Made by a program: the position numbers and the translations under genes
Shown: in pieces, positions 33,054 through 44,670 of the stretch
How positions within the stretch are numbered: position 1 is the stretch's first letter
Layout of the letters: every line of letters starts with the position of its first letter
Notes under the pieces: model-generated
What the model was told of the DNA's origin: nothing
What the model saw: the letters and a program-made list of their open reading frames with translations, nothing else
Databases searched by the model: none
NCBI RefSeq assembly: GCF_020906515.1
Contig: NC_085854.1
Location: forward strand, 1,674,001-1,738,000
Length of the DNA stretch: 64,000 nucleotides
Source: Vanrija pseudolonga
Taxonomy: Eukaryota; Basidiomycota; Tremellomycetes; Trichosporonales; Trichosporonaceae
Reading direction: 5' to 3'

Positions 33054-35690
33054 ATGTCGACTCATCATACCAGCCCGAAGCGGGTTGGCGTCGGCGCCAT
33101 TCGCCATCCCCAAGCAGAGTGTGAGTGCCCTCGAGGCCACGTACTTAAACTCGGCCATCCCCCCGCGCGTTCATAATACTCACACCCACCTACAGACACC
33201 GGGGCAACTCCAATGAGCAGCACCGCCGACTTGCCCATTAGCAACACGTACTCGATCAAGCCTTCGCGCAACTCGACTGGGTACGCGACGGGATCCGACT
33301 ACTCGCTGGGAATGACGGCCACGACGAGGGCGCCAAACGCCATGCTCGCTAGCCCCCCTTCCGCCTTCCGCACCCAGGAGATCACCCCCAACTTTGCCGC
33401 GCCTTCACACCCATCCACGTCAAGGCAGTACTCTGACACGTCGCTGGCTCCGTCGCAGTCGTCGTCGTCTTACGGCCAGTACTCGGCGTCCAATTCGCCA
33501 AACCTCAACAGGCACTCGTACACGCTGAATCCCGGACCCCAGGCGCCCCAGCCTCCACGTCCCGTTCGTTCCGGCACCCTGCCTGCTGGCGAGCACCCGG
33601 GTGCTGGCCTCAACGGCCACTATGCCAACCCCACCTACTCAATGATCAGCCCCAACAACGGTACCTATGGAGCCCCCTCCATCCCATCGGTGCCGGTGGT
33701 GCCATTCCAGAGTGGACCGCTGGAGCAGAGCTTCGAGTCAAAGCTCTCGTTGGGTCCAACCATCCCCGTCCAGATGGGGCAGGACGCGCCAAAGGACACT
33801 GGTGCTCCTCCCACCGTTCGCGCCCGCAGTGGTACTGGCAAGAGCTCCAAGGACAAGAAGTCCGTCTTTGGATTCATGAGTGGTACGTTTGCGACACATC
33901 GCGATACTAACCGTCCCAGACCTCCTGAACAACTCGAACACCAAGCAGCCGGTCATCTCGACACCATACGACCCGATTCACCTCACTCACGTTGGTTTCG
34001 ACTACAACACTGGCCAGTACACTGGTATGCCCCAGGAGTGGCAGAAGATTCTTGACGACAACGGCATCACCCGTGCCGAGCAAGAGGAGAACCCCGACAA
34101 GGTCTTGGCTGTGGTCCAGTTCTACCAGAACCGCGACGCTCCCGAGGCTGCGGATGACGAGGATGTGTGGAACAAGATGCGTGGCGTCCAGCCAAGCCAC
34201 CACATGTCGCCAGGCAGCTCGCCACAACCGCCCTCGACAGACATGTCGCGAGAGAACAGCAACGACAATGGCTTCGACCCGCACACCTTCCACAACCCTG
34301 TAGGTCGGACTGTATCGACAGCCCCTGACAAGCAGCGTGCGGCCCCCGCGCCTCCCCTTGGCTCTCAGACCAACTTGCGCGCCGAGCGTGCCGCGCCAAG
34401 TGCTCCTGGCCAGAAGCCCCGTGTGCCTCAGTCGTCGTCGCCATCGACTCAGCCGCTCGCCCCCTCGACTCTCGATCGCTCCATCTCGCAGCGCGCCCCT
34501 TCCAACACGTCGTCAAAGCCGCTCGACCGCTCCATCTCTACCCGTGCCCCACCAACGCAAAAGCCATCGCCGCCCCTCCACAAGTCGCAGTCGCAGTCTG
34601 GCCGCCGCAGGGAGCGCGAACGCGAGCGTGAGCCGACTCCTGGTGCTAGCACTCCCGCCGGTGGTGTCGCGCGCTCCACGACCAAGGGTCGTGAGGCTGG
34701 TGCGCCGCGCCGACGAGACAAGGCCAAGGAGAACGAGGAGGTCATTCGCCAGCTGCAGACGATCTGCTCGCCCGGTGACCCCAACCTTATCTACAAGAAC
34801 CTTGTCAAGATTGGTCAAGGTGCTTCGGGCGGTGTCTTCACCGCCTACGACCGCAGCCAGACGCCGGTCGCCATCAAGCAGATGAACCTTGAGAAGCAGC
34901 CCAAGCAGGACCTGATCATCAACGAGATTCTCGTCATGAGGGAGTCTGCCCACCCCAACATTGTCAACTTCAAGGACTCGTACCTCTGGAAGGGTGACCT
35001 TTGGGTCGTCATGGAGTACATGGAGGGTGGTTCTCTTACCGACGTGGTCACTGCCCACTGCATGTCGGAGGCACAGATTGCCGCCGTCAGCCGTGAGACC
35101 TGCGAGGGTCTGCGTCACCTGCACTCCAAGGGTGTCATCCACCGTGACATCAAGAGTGACAACATCCTGCTCTCTCTCAATGGAGATGTCAAGCTCAGTG
35201 AGTACGAACGCCGCGCAGCTGCCCGCCAGGCGCTGGGCCATATGGCACCAGTTTGGTTTTGAGCTAACATCCCACAGCCGACTTTGGCTTCTGTGCCCGT
35301 ATTGCCGACCCGATGTCGACCAAGCGCACGACCATGGTCGGCACCCCCTACTGGATGGCACCCGAGGTTGTCACCCGCAAGGAGTACGGACCCAAGGTCG
35401 ACATCTGGTCTCTGGGTATCATGGCGATTGAGATGCTCGAGGGCGAGCCACCCTACCTCAACGAGAACCCTCTCCGCGCGCTCTATCTCATTGCGACGAA
35501 CGGCACACCCAAGATCAAGGACTGGGACAAGCTGTCGAGTGTCTTCCGCGACTACCTCCAGAGATGTCTCACGGTCGACTCGGAGAAGCGCCCATCTGCA
35601 GAGCAGCTGTTGGGCCACGAGTTCTTCAAGTACGCGGCCAAGCTCTCGAGCCTGTCTGGTATGATCAAGAGCGCCCGCAAGGGCAACTAG
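33054..35690 (+). CDS. STE20: p21-activated protein kinase (PAK/Ste20 family) with CRIB domain
   Basis: Ser/Thr kinase activated by Cdc42/Rac GTPases; in fungi it acts in polarity, mating and filamentation. Exons 33054-33120, 33196-33882, 33920-35197 and 35278-35690 give 814 residues. The first short exon ([20 protein letters not shown]) joins in frame across a 75-nt intron. A Ser/Pro/Asn-rich stretch precedes the CRIB motif [17 protein letters not shown] (about 263-280) and its flanking [16 protein letters not shown]. The kinase domain (about 545-795) has the loop [36 protein letters not shown] and [11 protein letters not shown]. Between them are Pro/Ser/Arg-rich repeats (DRSIS twice). No PH domain is seen, which favours a Pak1/Shk1-type over a Cla4-type kinase. 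Confidence 0.95.
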
Positions 35691-36103
35691 GTCAAGCCAC
35701 AACCGCAACTACCTACCCAGAAGCCTGCCCGCAAGGGCAGCTAGGCAGAAGACACTGCCTTGTCGCGTCGACGACGCCTAACCCCCGCCATTTTCTCATC
35801 TGTCACTCAAAACCGTGTCCATTGCATCCGTGCTGCTCCATCCGGCTCCCATCCGCCTCCCATCCGACTCCGCCATCCGCATCTAGTCTAGGCCCCCTTG
35901 TATACAGTTTTCTCTCATCATGCGCAGAAAACAAGTCGTCGTAGTCTGCCATTGAAATGAAATGCCTGGGATAGCAGGGTGCAAGGGTTGGCGAAGATGC
36001 CGGCCCTCGGTCAAGATGTCTCATCTCATGCCGTGGTCGCACGAGTCGTCTAGGCCAAGAAGTGAAGTGCATCTACTCGCGCTACAGTGTCCCGCCACAG
36101 CGC
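35691..36103. other. convergent 3' region between PAK kinase and lipid kinase
   Basis: 413 bp between two converging genes. It should contain both 3'UTRs. A short Arg-Lys-Gly-like reading (gcccgcaagggcagctag) at 35728-35745 near-duplicates the kinase's own end (gcccgcaagggcaactag, 35673-35690), a small local repeat. No gene was recognised. Confidence 0.45.
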
Positions 36104-37495
36104 CTAGCCCCAGACCCAGAACCCGCTCTCGGCGGTAGCCCTGTCCCCCTTCTCCGATCCCAGAACATGTGCGCGCGCCTCGCCGCCCTTTGCAATGTCG
36201 TACAGCGAGCCGTCAGCACACACAATGTGGCTCTTGGCGTGTGTGTCGTCTGTCGGGCGCCACACGAACCCGGCTGCGCGGAAAGTCTCCACGACGACGT
36301 CGCCCGGCCCGGCGTCTTCCACCGGCCCGCCATCGGGGCCGTACGTGAACCCGACGTGCCGGCCGTCCTGGTACGCGCCGCCCAGCACCTCCTTGGCGCG
36401 GGCGGCCCATTGCACGCCGGCGTCGCTGCCGTCGGCGATCGCCTTGCGCACAGCCGGGTCGCGGAGCGGCCTAAGGATCACAATGTCCATCGTCCGCTCG
36501 CCCTCGTCGCGCGGGAGGCTGACCAGTGTCGGCGCGATCACAAACGTCGGCTCGAGGCGGGGCGTTGTCGTCGTGCTGAGAAAGTACGTGAATGGGCCTT
36601 TGAGGCGCACGCTGCCCGCTGCCTCCGAGTCCTGGGTGTACGGCGCGACCCAGGCCTTGGTCCGCGGGTCGTACTGTCGCACCCCGCGCTCGGCGTCCGG
36701 CACGAGCTCCACCTCGGCCGGGAAGAAGACGGTGATGTTCTGCGCCGCAGCGAGCTTGTACCGTTCCAGCCCGGGATGCTGCTCGCGCAGCGCGTCCGAG
36801 TCGGACAAGATGGCCGCGTGCAACGACGTCGAGAGCACAATGTGGTCCGGGACCACCTCGGAGACTGTCCCGTCTCGCCCCACGAGCGAGGTCAGCGTGA
36901 TGGGCAGCGGGCGAGGTGCGGCGTCGGACAGCGCAAGGAAGAGGCTTGATAGCGCCTGGTGGACTTGCGGCGAAATGTCGCCCAGTGCCGGGGCTAGCGC
37001 CGGGGGGATGGGCAGCGGCGCCGCGTCGGGTGGGAAGTGGGTCGAGTGGAGTGCGTTCGCCTGGCGAGGCGCCGTCAGCGCCGCGCGTGATGATCCCCGA
37101 GCCACCCGAGCCAACTTACAGTGCCGAGAGGCAGCGTCACCAGCGCCCACTTGCCCAAGGCCACGCCCTTCTCCTTGACCGCCTCGAGGACACCCTCGAT
37201 GAACTCGTGCGCGGTGCCGTCGCCTCCCCCTACAACGACCCGCGTGACTCCGTCGGCGGGCGTATCAATCCGCTCAAGCACGATATCGCGCCCGATCCGC
37301 CCGGCGTCCTTCACGCTCTCAGTGACGTGCACGTCGGCAGGGATGCCGAGGCTCTCGAGCAGGTTGCAGACATGGTCGTTGATAACTTCGGCGGTTAGCG
37401 GGTGCTCACGGCCAGCTGTGCTCACAGGTCGGCGCCGAGCCGGTCCCCGCGATGGGGTTCACGATGACGTGGTATTTTGTGTTGGGCGCGGGCAT
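36104..37495 (-). CDS. diacylglycerol/sphingosine-kinase-like lipid kinase (DAGK catalytic domain)
   Basis: Predicted ATP-dependent lipid kinase. Exons 37495-37426, 37385-37120 and 37060-36104 give 430 residues, with introns of 40 and 59 nt. The opening YHVIVNPIAGTGSAPTF matches the family's first strand and P-loop-like turn. VVVGGGDGTAHEFIEGVL carries the invariant GGGDGT, and LPLGTANAL (across the second intron) takes the place of the usual GTGN(D/A) block. The C-terminal half holds the beta-sandwich domain, with DIVILRPLRDPAVRKAI and EVLGGAYQDGRHVGFTYG before a terminal HIVCADGSLYDIAKGGEA segment. No membrane anchor or C1 domain is seen. Whether the substrate is diacylglycerol, ceramide or a sphingoid base is not decidable. 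Confidence 0.87.
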
Positions 37496-38143
37496 GGCAG
37501 ATGTGGTGAAGACAAGAGACGGAGTCGTTCGTTAGTAGTCAGCTTGTCGTGTCGGTCGTGCGATGCAGACACTGTCGACCGAGGGTGCCGGTGCCCCGCG
37601 TGTGACGTGATGCCGCTGGAATGTGGCGCCGGTGGGGGGCGGCGATGGCGGCGTTCAGTGTGCTGGCGGGGTGGGTGGTGGGAAGCGGCTGTCGGCCTCG
37701 GCGCGGTGTCTTGTCTGCAGCTGTGAGCTTGTGCCACGCAGAGTGGAAATTCCAGAGACACGAGACGAAGAAGATGGCCACATGGCCATGCACAAGCCTC
37801 GAGGCTCGGGTCAGACAGACCATTGGGCCGGAGCGGTAAAGCACTGGCCCAGTCGTGTGGGCTGCTGTCTCAGTGCTCGTCAATCGCAATGCCATGTACG
37901 CCAACCACGTAGCACTCATGTAGACCGCTCCCTGCTTTACTCATGAGTCATTACATGCATCACCATCAGCACCGGCATGTCTTTCATCCCAATCAACGCT
38001 GCAATGTTGACACTCAGGCCCTCCATCACGTGACAAACGCGCCCTGACGCGACTGTTATTGTCCAACTGTTATTGCCGGCATCGCGTTCTCTAATTCTCC
38101 ATTACACACTTGCTCCCTTGCCCGTCACAACACACCCGCCACC
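37496..38143. promoter_or_regulatory. divergent promoter between lipid kinase and RING genes
   Basis: 648 bp between two divergent starts. ATCACGTGAC (CACGTG at 38027-38032) lies about 110 bp before the RING-protein ATG. No gene was recognised. Confidence 0.5.
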
Positions 38144-39987
38144 ATGAGGCCCCGCCTCGAGGACGTGGCATGCGCGATCTGCATGGAGTCGCTCTTCACG
38201 GCCAAGGACGACCTGGACGAGGTGATGCCCGTGGCCGCGCCAGACTGCGGTGAGTTGCGTCGCGTCGCGTCGCGCGGCGCCGCCGCCGCTCCTTCCCTCT
38301 GACGCCGACGCCCAGGCCACGTCCTGCACGAGAAGTGCCTGCTCGAGTGGTTCGACTCGCAGATCCAGCAGTTTATAAGCACGGCCCACGAGCGCGGGTG
38401 GGAGCACGAGCGCGACCCCGGGCCCGAGGACGTACCCGTCGAGTGCCCGCAGTGCCGAACCGAAGTATACGGCGACGATGACGGCAAACCCCTCATTCAC
38501 CGTCTGTATGTCAACTTTGGCGAGGCGAGCGCCCACGCCGCGTCCTCGTCGCAGATGAACTCGTCGCCTGTGGGCCCGCGCGCGACCCAGCACTGGGGCA
38601 ACCCCGTTGAGCGCGAAGCGCTAGGCCTCGCGCGGAGAGCACGGAACGCGGCGGATGAGATCGGCGCCCTCGGCGCGCAGAGTAACGCCGACGAAATGAA
38701 CGGCACCCTCCGTCGCGTCGGCAAGCTCCGGGAAGACGTTCTCTCTGCCAAGGCGTCGCAGGGGTTCAAGGCGGGTTAGGCGCAGGGCGCGCGCTGACGA
38801 CAGAAATACATCGGCGGCCTGACAGTGGCGATCAACAACCTGCGCGACAAGCTTGAATCAGACCCCACGGTTGCGGAGCTGCGGGCCGACATTGAGCGCC
38901 TGAAATCCGCGCGTGCTAACGCCGACTCGCGCGCATCGCGTATGGAGACGATCGGCCTGCCGCAGGCCCATCAGGCCGGCGTCATGGAGGAGCGCAAGCG
39001 TGCCGAGCGCTTCGTGGCCAAGGCGCAGATGGAGCGCGACACCTTCCGGCGCGAACTGGACAAGGAGAAGGTTGCGCGCGAGGCGTTCAAGCGCGCGGTG
39101 GAGGAGCGCGAAGCCGAGCTGCGGCGGCAGCTGGAGAAAGCGAACAAGTGAGCACGTAGCACGACGCCGCTGACTCTAGTGCCCTCCAACAGTCTCATGC
39201 TCAAACCAACGAGCTCAAGAAGACGTTACAGGAAAGGACGGGACAGCTCAAACTGGTCCGCTCCAAGTTAGAGCAACGGAAGGGATACAAGGACAAGATT
39301 GCAAGTCTGGAAGAGGAGAACCAACGGCTGCGGGAGGAGCCAATACGCAAGGCTCAGCGAGTTGACAAGTCGCTCGACTTGATGCAGCCCGGCCCGTCTT
39401 CTGGCACGCGGCTACCCCTACCCCGCCCGTCCTCAGAGGCCCCACCGACCTTCACCCCACCACGGCGGCGCCACAACGACGACGACGACCTCGACCTCGG
39501 CCCCACACCCAGGACGACGCAGGACGAGTCGCTCTTCATCGAGGAGCCGTGGGACGCCGGCATCGCCCTCGATCTCGGCCTCGTACCTCGCAAGCCGGCG
39601 CGCTCGACCACGGCCCGCTCGTTCAAGATGGACCTGGACAACGGGCTCGTCAAGGACAAGAAGAGCAAGGGCAAGAGCAGCAAGTACTTTGCGAGCGCCG
39701 ACCCACCCAAGGCGCGCTCGCCCAAGGTGCTCGTCGCTGACTCGAGCCCGTTCCGCCGCCCGTCCCCGCGCCAGTCGCCATACAGCCCCCCGCGACGCTA
39801 CGGCACCTCGACAGAGGACGCCATTGAGCTGTCGCCCTCCCCGCGCCATGCCGCGCCCCTGCGCACGATCAACCGCGAGTCGAACCGACAGTCCAACTTC
39901 CTCCAGGACATCGGGGTCGTCGACGCGAACGGCCGCCCGAGAAAGACGCTCGCGACAGGGGTGAGGGTGCGGCCGGGAAAGTTGTGA
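38144..39987 (+). CDS. RING-H2 finger protein with coiled coil (probable E3 ubiquitin ligase, TRAIP-like layout)
   Basis: Exons 38144-38249, 38316-38774, 38826-39147 and 39180-39987 give 564 residues. The RING-H2 spans residues 9 to about 105: CAICMES, DCGHVLHEKC (joined across the 66-nt first intron) and CPQC, with ligand order C-C-C-H-H-C-C-C and a long insert before the last pair. Next comes an extended coiled coil (AINNLRDKLESDPTVAELRA, ERKRAERFVAKAQMERDTF, QTNELKKTLQERTG), then a basic, Ser/Pro-rich tail ending QSNFLQDIGVVDANGRPRKT. N-terminal RING followed by coiled coil resembles TRAIP, an E3 acting on stalled replisomes, but no PIP box is evident, so that identity is only a suggestion. 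Confidence 0.85.
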
Positions 39988-40089
39988 TGTACTGTAATTG
40001 TCAAACCATGTATGCATAGTACTGCCAGAGGGTAGGGTTAGCGATGGAGTAGTGAGGTCCCTCTCTCGCTCGTCTCAACCACGCCATCG

Positions 40090-43000
40090 CTATACGTATG
40101 ATACAACACTCCCCTCGCGCCACTGCCGCGCCTCGTCACCCACGTCCTCGTCCATGCCCCATTCGAGGTCGTCGTCGTCGACCGACATGGCGACACGAGC
40201 AATCTCCCGCTCAAGACGCGATTTCTTCCGTGGTGTAGAGTTTGGTGGGCGGGACGTTCCCCTGGCCAATGGTGTCGATGAGCGCGCAGAGTATGCCGAA
40301 AGGGATTGTGAGCGGGCACGCGGTGGTGGGACAGCAAAGTCCTTTGCCGCTGGTGCGCGATCAAAGTCGTCCGCCGTGGGACTGTACTCGTCCGAGTCGA
40401 TGGAGCGCTGGCGCCGCTTCCGTGGAGAGGGTGAGGGCGTAGCTGCTGCTGGTGAGCTGGTCGCAGCGGGTCTCGTGCGGGATGCAGGCACTGGCGGGGG
40501 AAGCATGAGCCCACTGCCAGGTTTCCGGGTTGCCGAGGTTGGAGCTTGCGGTCTGTACGCGGGTATCGGCGGCGGACGAGTGGCTGGAACCGGTCTCCTC
40601 TGCGCCGGTGGCGGTGACAGCGAGTACGCCGCACCTTGACTGACGGCTGACGCTAAGGTCGGTTCGGTACGTAAAGCCGGGGCAAGCGCACTCAGCAGTG
40701 AAGAGCTGAGTCGGCCGGTAGGTGCCGGCCCGAGGGTCATGCCAATGTCGGCAGCTCGGACCGCCAGCTCAGACCGGTACCTGTGTGTCGCCGGCGATGA
40801 AGACGCAACAGAGCGTGTGCTGTCCGCGATCGAGTCGATGTCGGAGGACGCGTCGAATGGAGTGGAACTTGTTTCCGCGATGTAGGGGTCTGAGGAAGGA
40901 GCCTGTGGTGGCGACCGCCGAATAAAGAAGGAAGACGGCGCGGGCGTCTTGGAGTAGGGCAGTTTGTGCACTGCGGGTGCTGGGGAGCAAGATGGTTCTG
41001 TTGTGCTTGGAGGCGGGGTCGGGTGGTGTGCTAGTCCAAGAAGAGCTGGGCGACCTGGGCGGACGGTCGAGGGAGGCGACTCTCGCCCGTTCACGATCGA
41101 TGAGGACGAGAGCGGTGGCGTGGGCTGGAAGTGTCGGGGTAATGATTGGGGGTGGCTAGTCGCTACTGCTCTTGACATCAATGGTGATGAGTGTGCAGAC
41201 GCCTGGGGTGATGAAGACGGAAGGGCTGATAGAGGGGCCGACTGCCGCACAGGCGAGGGCACCGCCGGAGAGGGAGCCCGAACTGGAGGTGGCGAGGCCG
41301 CTGGCGAACCAGTCGGCGTATACACCACTCGAGATCGGTTAACCCGTGCTCGTGGCTCCTCGGACTCCTCTACTTCCAGGTCAGACTCGACAGGTTCAGT
41401 GGCAACCGAGTCGACGATCAAGGTCTCCACAGCCTCGATGTTGGCGTCACCAGACAGTGTCGTCGCCGTTGGCTCTGGGGAGAATAAGTCGTCCGTGGTA
41501 GCCAATGCAGCTTTCCTCCGCTGAAGCCGAGTACGGTGCAGGCGCGGCCCCCAGCCTGGAAACGCGGCTGGCATTGAGGTTTCCTGCGACGGCTCCTCCT
41601 GCCACCCGGGAACGAACCGGCAGTGGGCCACAGCTTCCCTGCCATAGCACCACACTGCGTTGGCCGCGAGATCGCCGCCAGACTTTAGACAAGACGCGCA
41701 TGCGTACGGTCCCGAGCCATCGGGGTTGAAGGACAGCAGAGTGAGATACTCTGTCTTCTTGCGTGGGGCTGGGGCGAAGTTGGCGTGGGACGAGTCGTCG
41801 GTATCCACCAGGATCTGCTCGCGGCTTGGTCGGAGCTCGTCCTCGTCGTCTTCAGATGACTCTTCGTCATCATCCTCCTCGGCGGAAGGCGCTGAGCTCT
41901 CGCTGTCGCTGACGAGCGACTCTTCTTCCGAGACACTAGCTTCGCCTTCGTCGTCGGATGGTTGGAAGGCGCTGCCACTGTGATCGCTGGCAAAGTCGAG
42001 GGGGTCATAACCGTCATCACTAAGGCTCTCGTCCCCAGATGATTCGTCGTGAACCTCAGAACCTGCTGAAGAATGATCGTTGGTCTCATGCTCCGAGGGC
42101 TGCAGCGGAGAGGAGTTCCCGGGCCCGTCTGATAGACGTGGCGGGGAGAAGGGTTCGTCCGGAACAGGCATCGCCAGCACTTCGTCGTCATGGGCCTCGG
42201 ATTCACTTTCGGACACTGGGCCAGAGTCCAACGCAGACGGCGGAGAACTCTGAGTTCGAGGAGGGGAGCGATGCACCATCGCGATGGCCTTTTGAGCGGC
42301 AACCGAAATGGACTTTGGAGGCGAAGCCGTCGTTTTCTTTACGCTACGCCGCCGGCGACTAGGTGATCCGGAGTCTGTTGTCGGTATTGATTGCGCTGCC
42401 GCAGACGGACGTGACGTGGCGATTGAGCTATAAGCACACAGCCAGGGGCGGTTTCGCCCACGACAGAGCTCAGCGCGCTGGGCCCGTAGTCCACCTGCGG
42501 AGAGACACGACCCGCAACGGCGCGCAGCGTACACCTTTTTGGAGGAGGTCGATGCGGGGCTGGCAGACGCAGAGGCGGCGGATCGGGGGGTTGTGGTTAC
42601 AGAGCTGCTCCGAACTGGAGCTGGCGTTGAAGCCTGACCGCGTCGTGAAGGTAATAGCACGATGACCGATGACGCTCGCCGTGTCGATGGGGTAGACGAA
42701 AGGCGTGGTGTGGATGTTCGCGATGAGTGTTGAGGCAGTGGCGGGGGCACTCTTGAAGGAGTGCCGGCATGGGCCATCGGCGGCACTGAGGCGCTCACAA
42801 TGCCGCGGTGGCCGGCTTTACGGCCCGACAATGGAGGCTGGGACTGCCGATCTGTTGACGTGGATGACGACAACAGCTTGCCGTCCTCGAAAGGACATAG
42901 ATCGGGTAGCAAGCGGCCTCGGCACCAAGCGGCAAGCTCCTCACGCTTTCCACCGGCGTTACAGCACCGACTGCACTCGCGATAGCGTCCAGGGCCCACC

Positions 43001-44137
43001 AATGTGCGATTCGAGAGGTACGCCGGGCCTGGCGAAACCTCGTCGAGTGGTGAAGGCTGAGATCCAGGCTGGGGCTGCGGTGTCGAGGGTGATGTGGACT
43101 CGTCCTCAGACGGACGTTCACCTGACATCCGCTGCTTGCCTTTGGCTGACGGACGAGGTGGTGCCGGCATGGACATGGGAATGTACGTCGGCCGTTCCTC
43201 GAACCTCACGCGTGGGGTGGACATTGTTCGTCGACGGGACGGCCCAGCTTTGCTGTGTGGGGTTGGCGGAAACTTGCGTGTGGCAGGGGAGGTAGAGGGA
43301 GGGCTCGATGGGGGGTTAGACGAGGAAATGAGGGTCGGCAACGATCGCGAGTGTCTTAACTGTGACGTGGGTGCCACGCGCTGAAGACGTCAGTTTATTG
43401 TCCGGGCCACAAACAAAGACCACACTCACTGTTTCCCCTCCTCTCCTATCCTCGGCGTTGCTCTCCGACTCGCTGTCAATGAACAAGTCCTCCAGTGACG
43501 GCACCTTGCCCTTCCCCTTGAGGACCGACCGAGTTACGGCCGCGCTGTCGGGATACCCTTCGGACCCTCGAAGTCGTGCCTCGGCAGCATGGAACGCGCG
43601 GAGGTCCATCTCGTCCTCGACAGTCCACTCCTCTTCGACCTCCTCAGGAGGCTCCTGGGTGTCAAGTCCAGACCGGTCATCCCAGTCTCCCAGCTCGTCC
43701 TCATCGGGCCCAAAGTACGCGGATTCCGGTCCTTGGGGTAACGGGTCGTCATCCTCTTCCTCGAGATCGCTGCCGTCCGAGAGGCCGTCGGCAAATTCAC
43801 GAGTTTCCAGAGCGCGTAGACGACCGCGATCGACTGTAATGCGACCAGTGAAGATGTCTACTTCGTCATCTTCCTCTGGGCGAATGTCGGCGTACTTGGC
43901 CGAGATGGCGTCCCAGGCGTCGTATAGCCGCCGCTGGGACGCCTCGCGTGCGCGCTGGAACTTGTCTTCCCTCTTTGATGGGTCGCGCGAGATGGAGCGA
44001 AAGCGCGGCCCAGATGATGGTCCGGCAAGAGGTGATGATAGACGCGTCAATGGCTCGTGCAGACGCGTCGAGGCAAACAAGGACGCGGCGTGTGATGGCG
44101 GCGGCTCTGAGCTTTGATGCAGTGATTGCCGTGACAT
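40090..44137 (-). CDS. SCM3: Scm3/HJURP-type CENP-A chaperone with three cysteine clusters
   Basis: Delivers the centromeric histone H3 variant to the kinetochore. Two exons, 44137-43430 and 43380-40090, joined in phase over a 49-nt intron, give 1332 residues. The Scm3 signature lies at about 60-112: RRLYDAWDAISAKYADI, then EEDDEVDIFTGRITVDRGRL, matching the W-x-x-I-x-x-KY ... D-x-TG-x-I-x-x-D-x-G-x-LR pattern of the family. The long C-terminal region is mostly Ser/Pro-rich and disordered, with three C-x2-C-x13-C-x8-C modules (residues 372-398, 525-551, 797-823), an acidic Ser/Asp/Glu tract (about 625-760) and a terminal acidic motif (DDDDLEWGMDEDVGDEARQW). Large Scm3 proteins with added DNA-binding domains are known in filamentous fungi. 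The gene is divergent from the DUF1746 gene. Confidence 0.88.
41620..41700 (-). other. Cys cluster 3 of SCM3 (residues 797-823)
   Basis: CASCLKSGGDLAA then NAVWCYGREAVAHC. Same spacing again, with SGG and CYGR. It directly follows the acidic tract and the strand-like KTEYLTLLSFNPDGSG. Confidence 0.8.
42436..42516 (-). other. Cys cluster 2 of SCM3 (residues 525-551)
   Basis: CGSCLSAGGLRAQ then RAELCRGRNRPWLC. Same C-x2-C-x13-C-x8-C spacing, AGG and CRGR landmarks as cluster 1. Confidence 0.8.
42895..42975 (-). other. Cys cluster 1 of SCM3 (residues 372-398)
   Basis: CSRCCNAGGKREE then LAAWCRGRLLPDLC: four ligand-like cysteines spaced C-x2-C-x13-C-x8-C, with a GG pair after the first two and a GR after the third. 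Probably a small zinc-binding module; an extra Cys follows the second ligand. Confidence 0.8.
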
Positions 44138-44670
44138 GTCTGTTTGTGTGGGCTTCCGGTCAGCCCGAATGGGGGTAGTCGCGTCGCTATCGTCGCGTAG
44201 GGATCATTGGTGGCCGTCGTGTGTTGCGCAATGTGTAGCTGCAAGATGTAGTCGTGGGTGGTCGTGGTCGTAGTCGTTGTCGTCGTGTGTGATTGTTGTG
44301 TTGTTGTGCCAAAGTAAGTTGGGTGGAATCCAAAGTAATGTGAGGGGCAGAAAGATGTCACTCGGCCCCTGACTCGGCGGCGGCGACGCTGAGCGGGATG
44401 CACTCGCGATGACGGGGCTCTCGACCAACTGCTACTACTTCAGCAACTGTTTTCTATCTCACTACACCTTTCTACGCACATCTACGCTCCTTGGGCCATC
44501 TCGACACTACGTCTCTGCCAGAGGATGCCAGCGCGTGCCCCTTCAGCAAGACCATCAGCTTAGCGAATCCGTCGAGTGTCGACTTTCACCCACCAGCTTC
44601 ACTTGATCACCTCCTTCCACGCTCGCCATACCCCCTCCGCGACCGCTGGCGGTCCTGAACCCGTCTGAGA
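44138..44670. promoter_or_regulatory. divergent promoter between SCM3 and the DUF1746 gene
   Basis: 533 bp between divergent starts. A GTC/GTT/GTG-rich run (about 44245-44312) lies on the SCM3 side, giving an A/C-rich leader for SCM3. No gene was recognised. Confidence 0.45.

Noticed and set aside
36195-37178. 327-codon + strand frame opposite the lipid kinase
   Set aside because: Ser/Arg-rich shadow translation; the minus strand carries the DAGK domain with proper splice sites.
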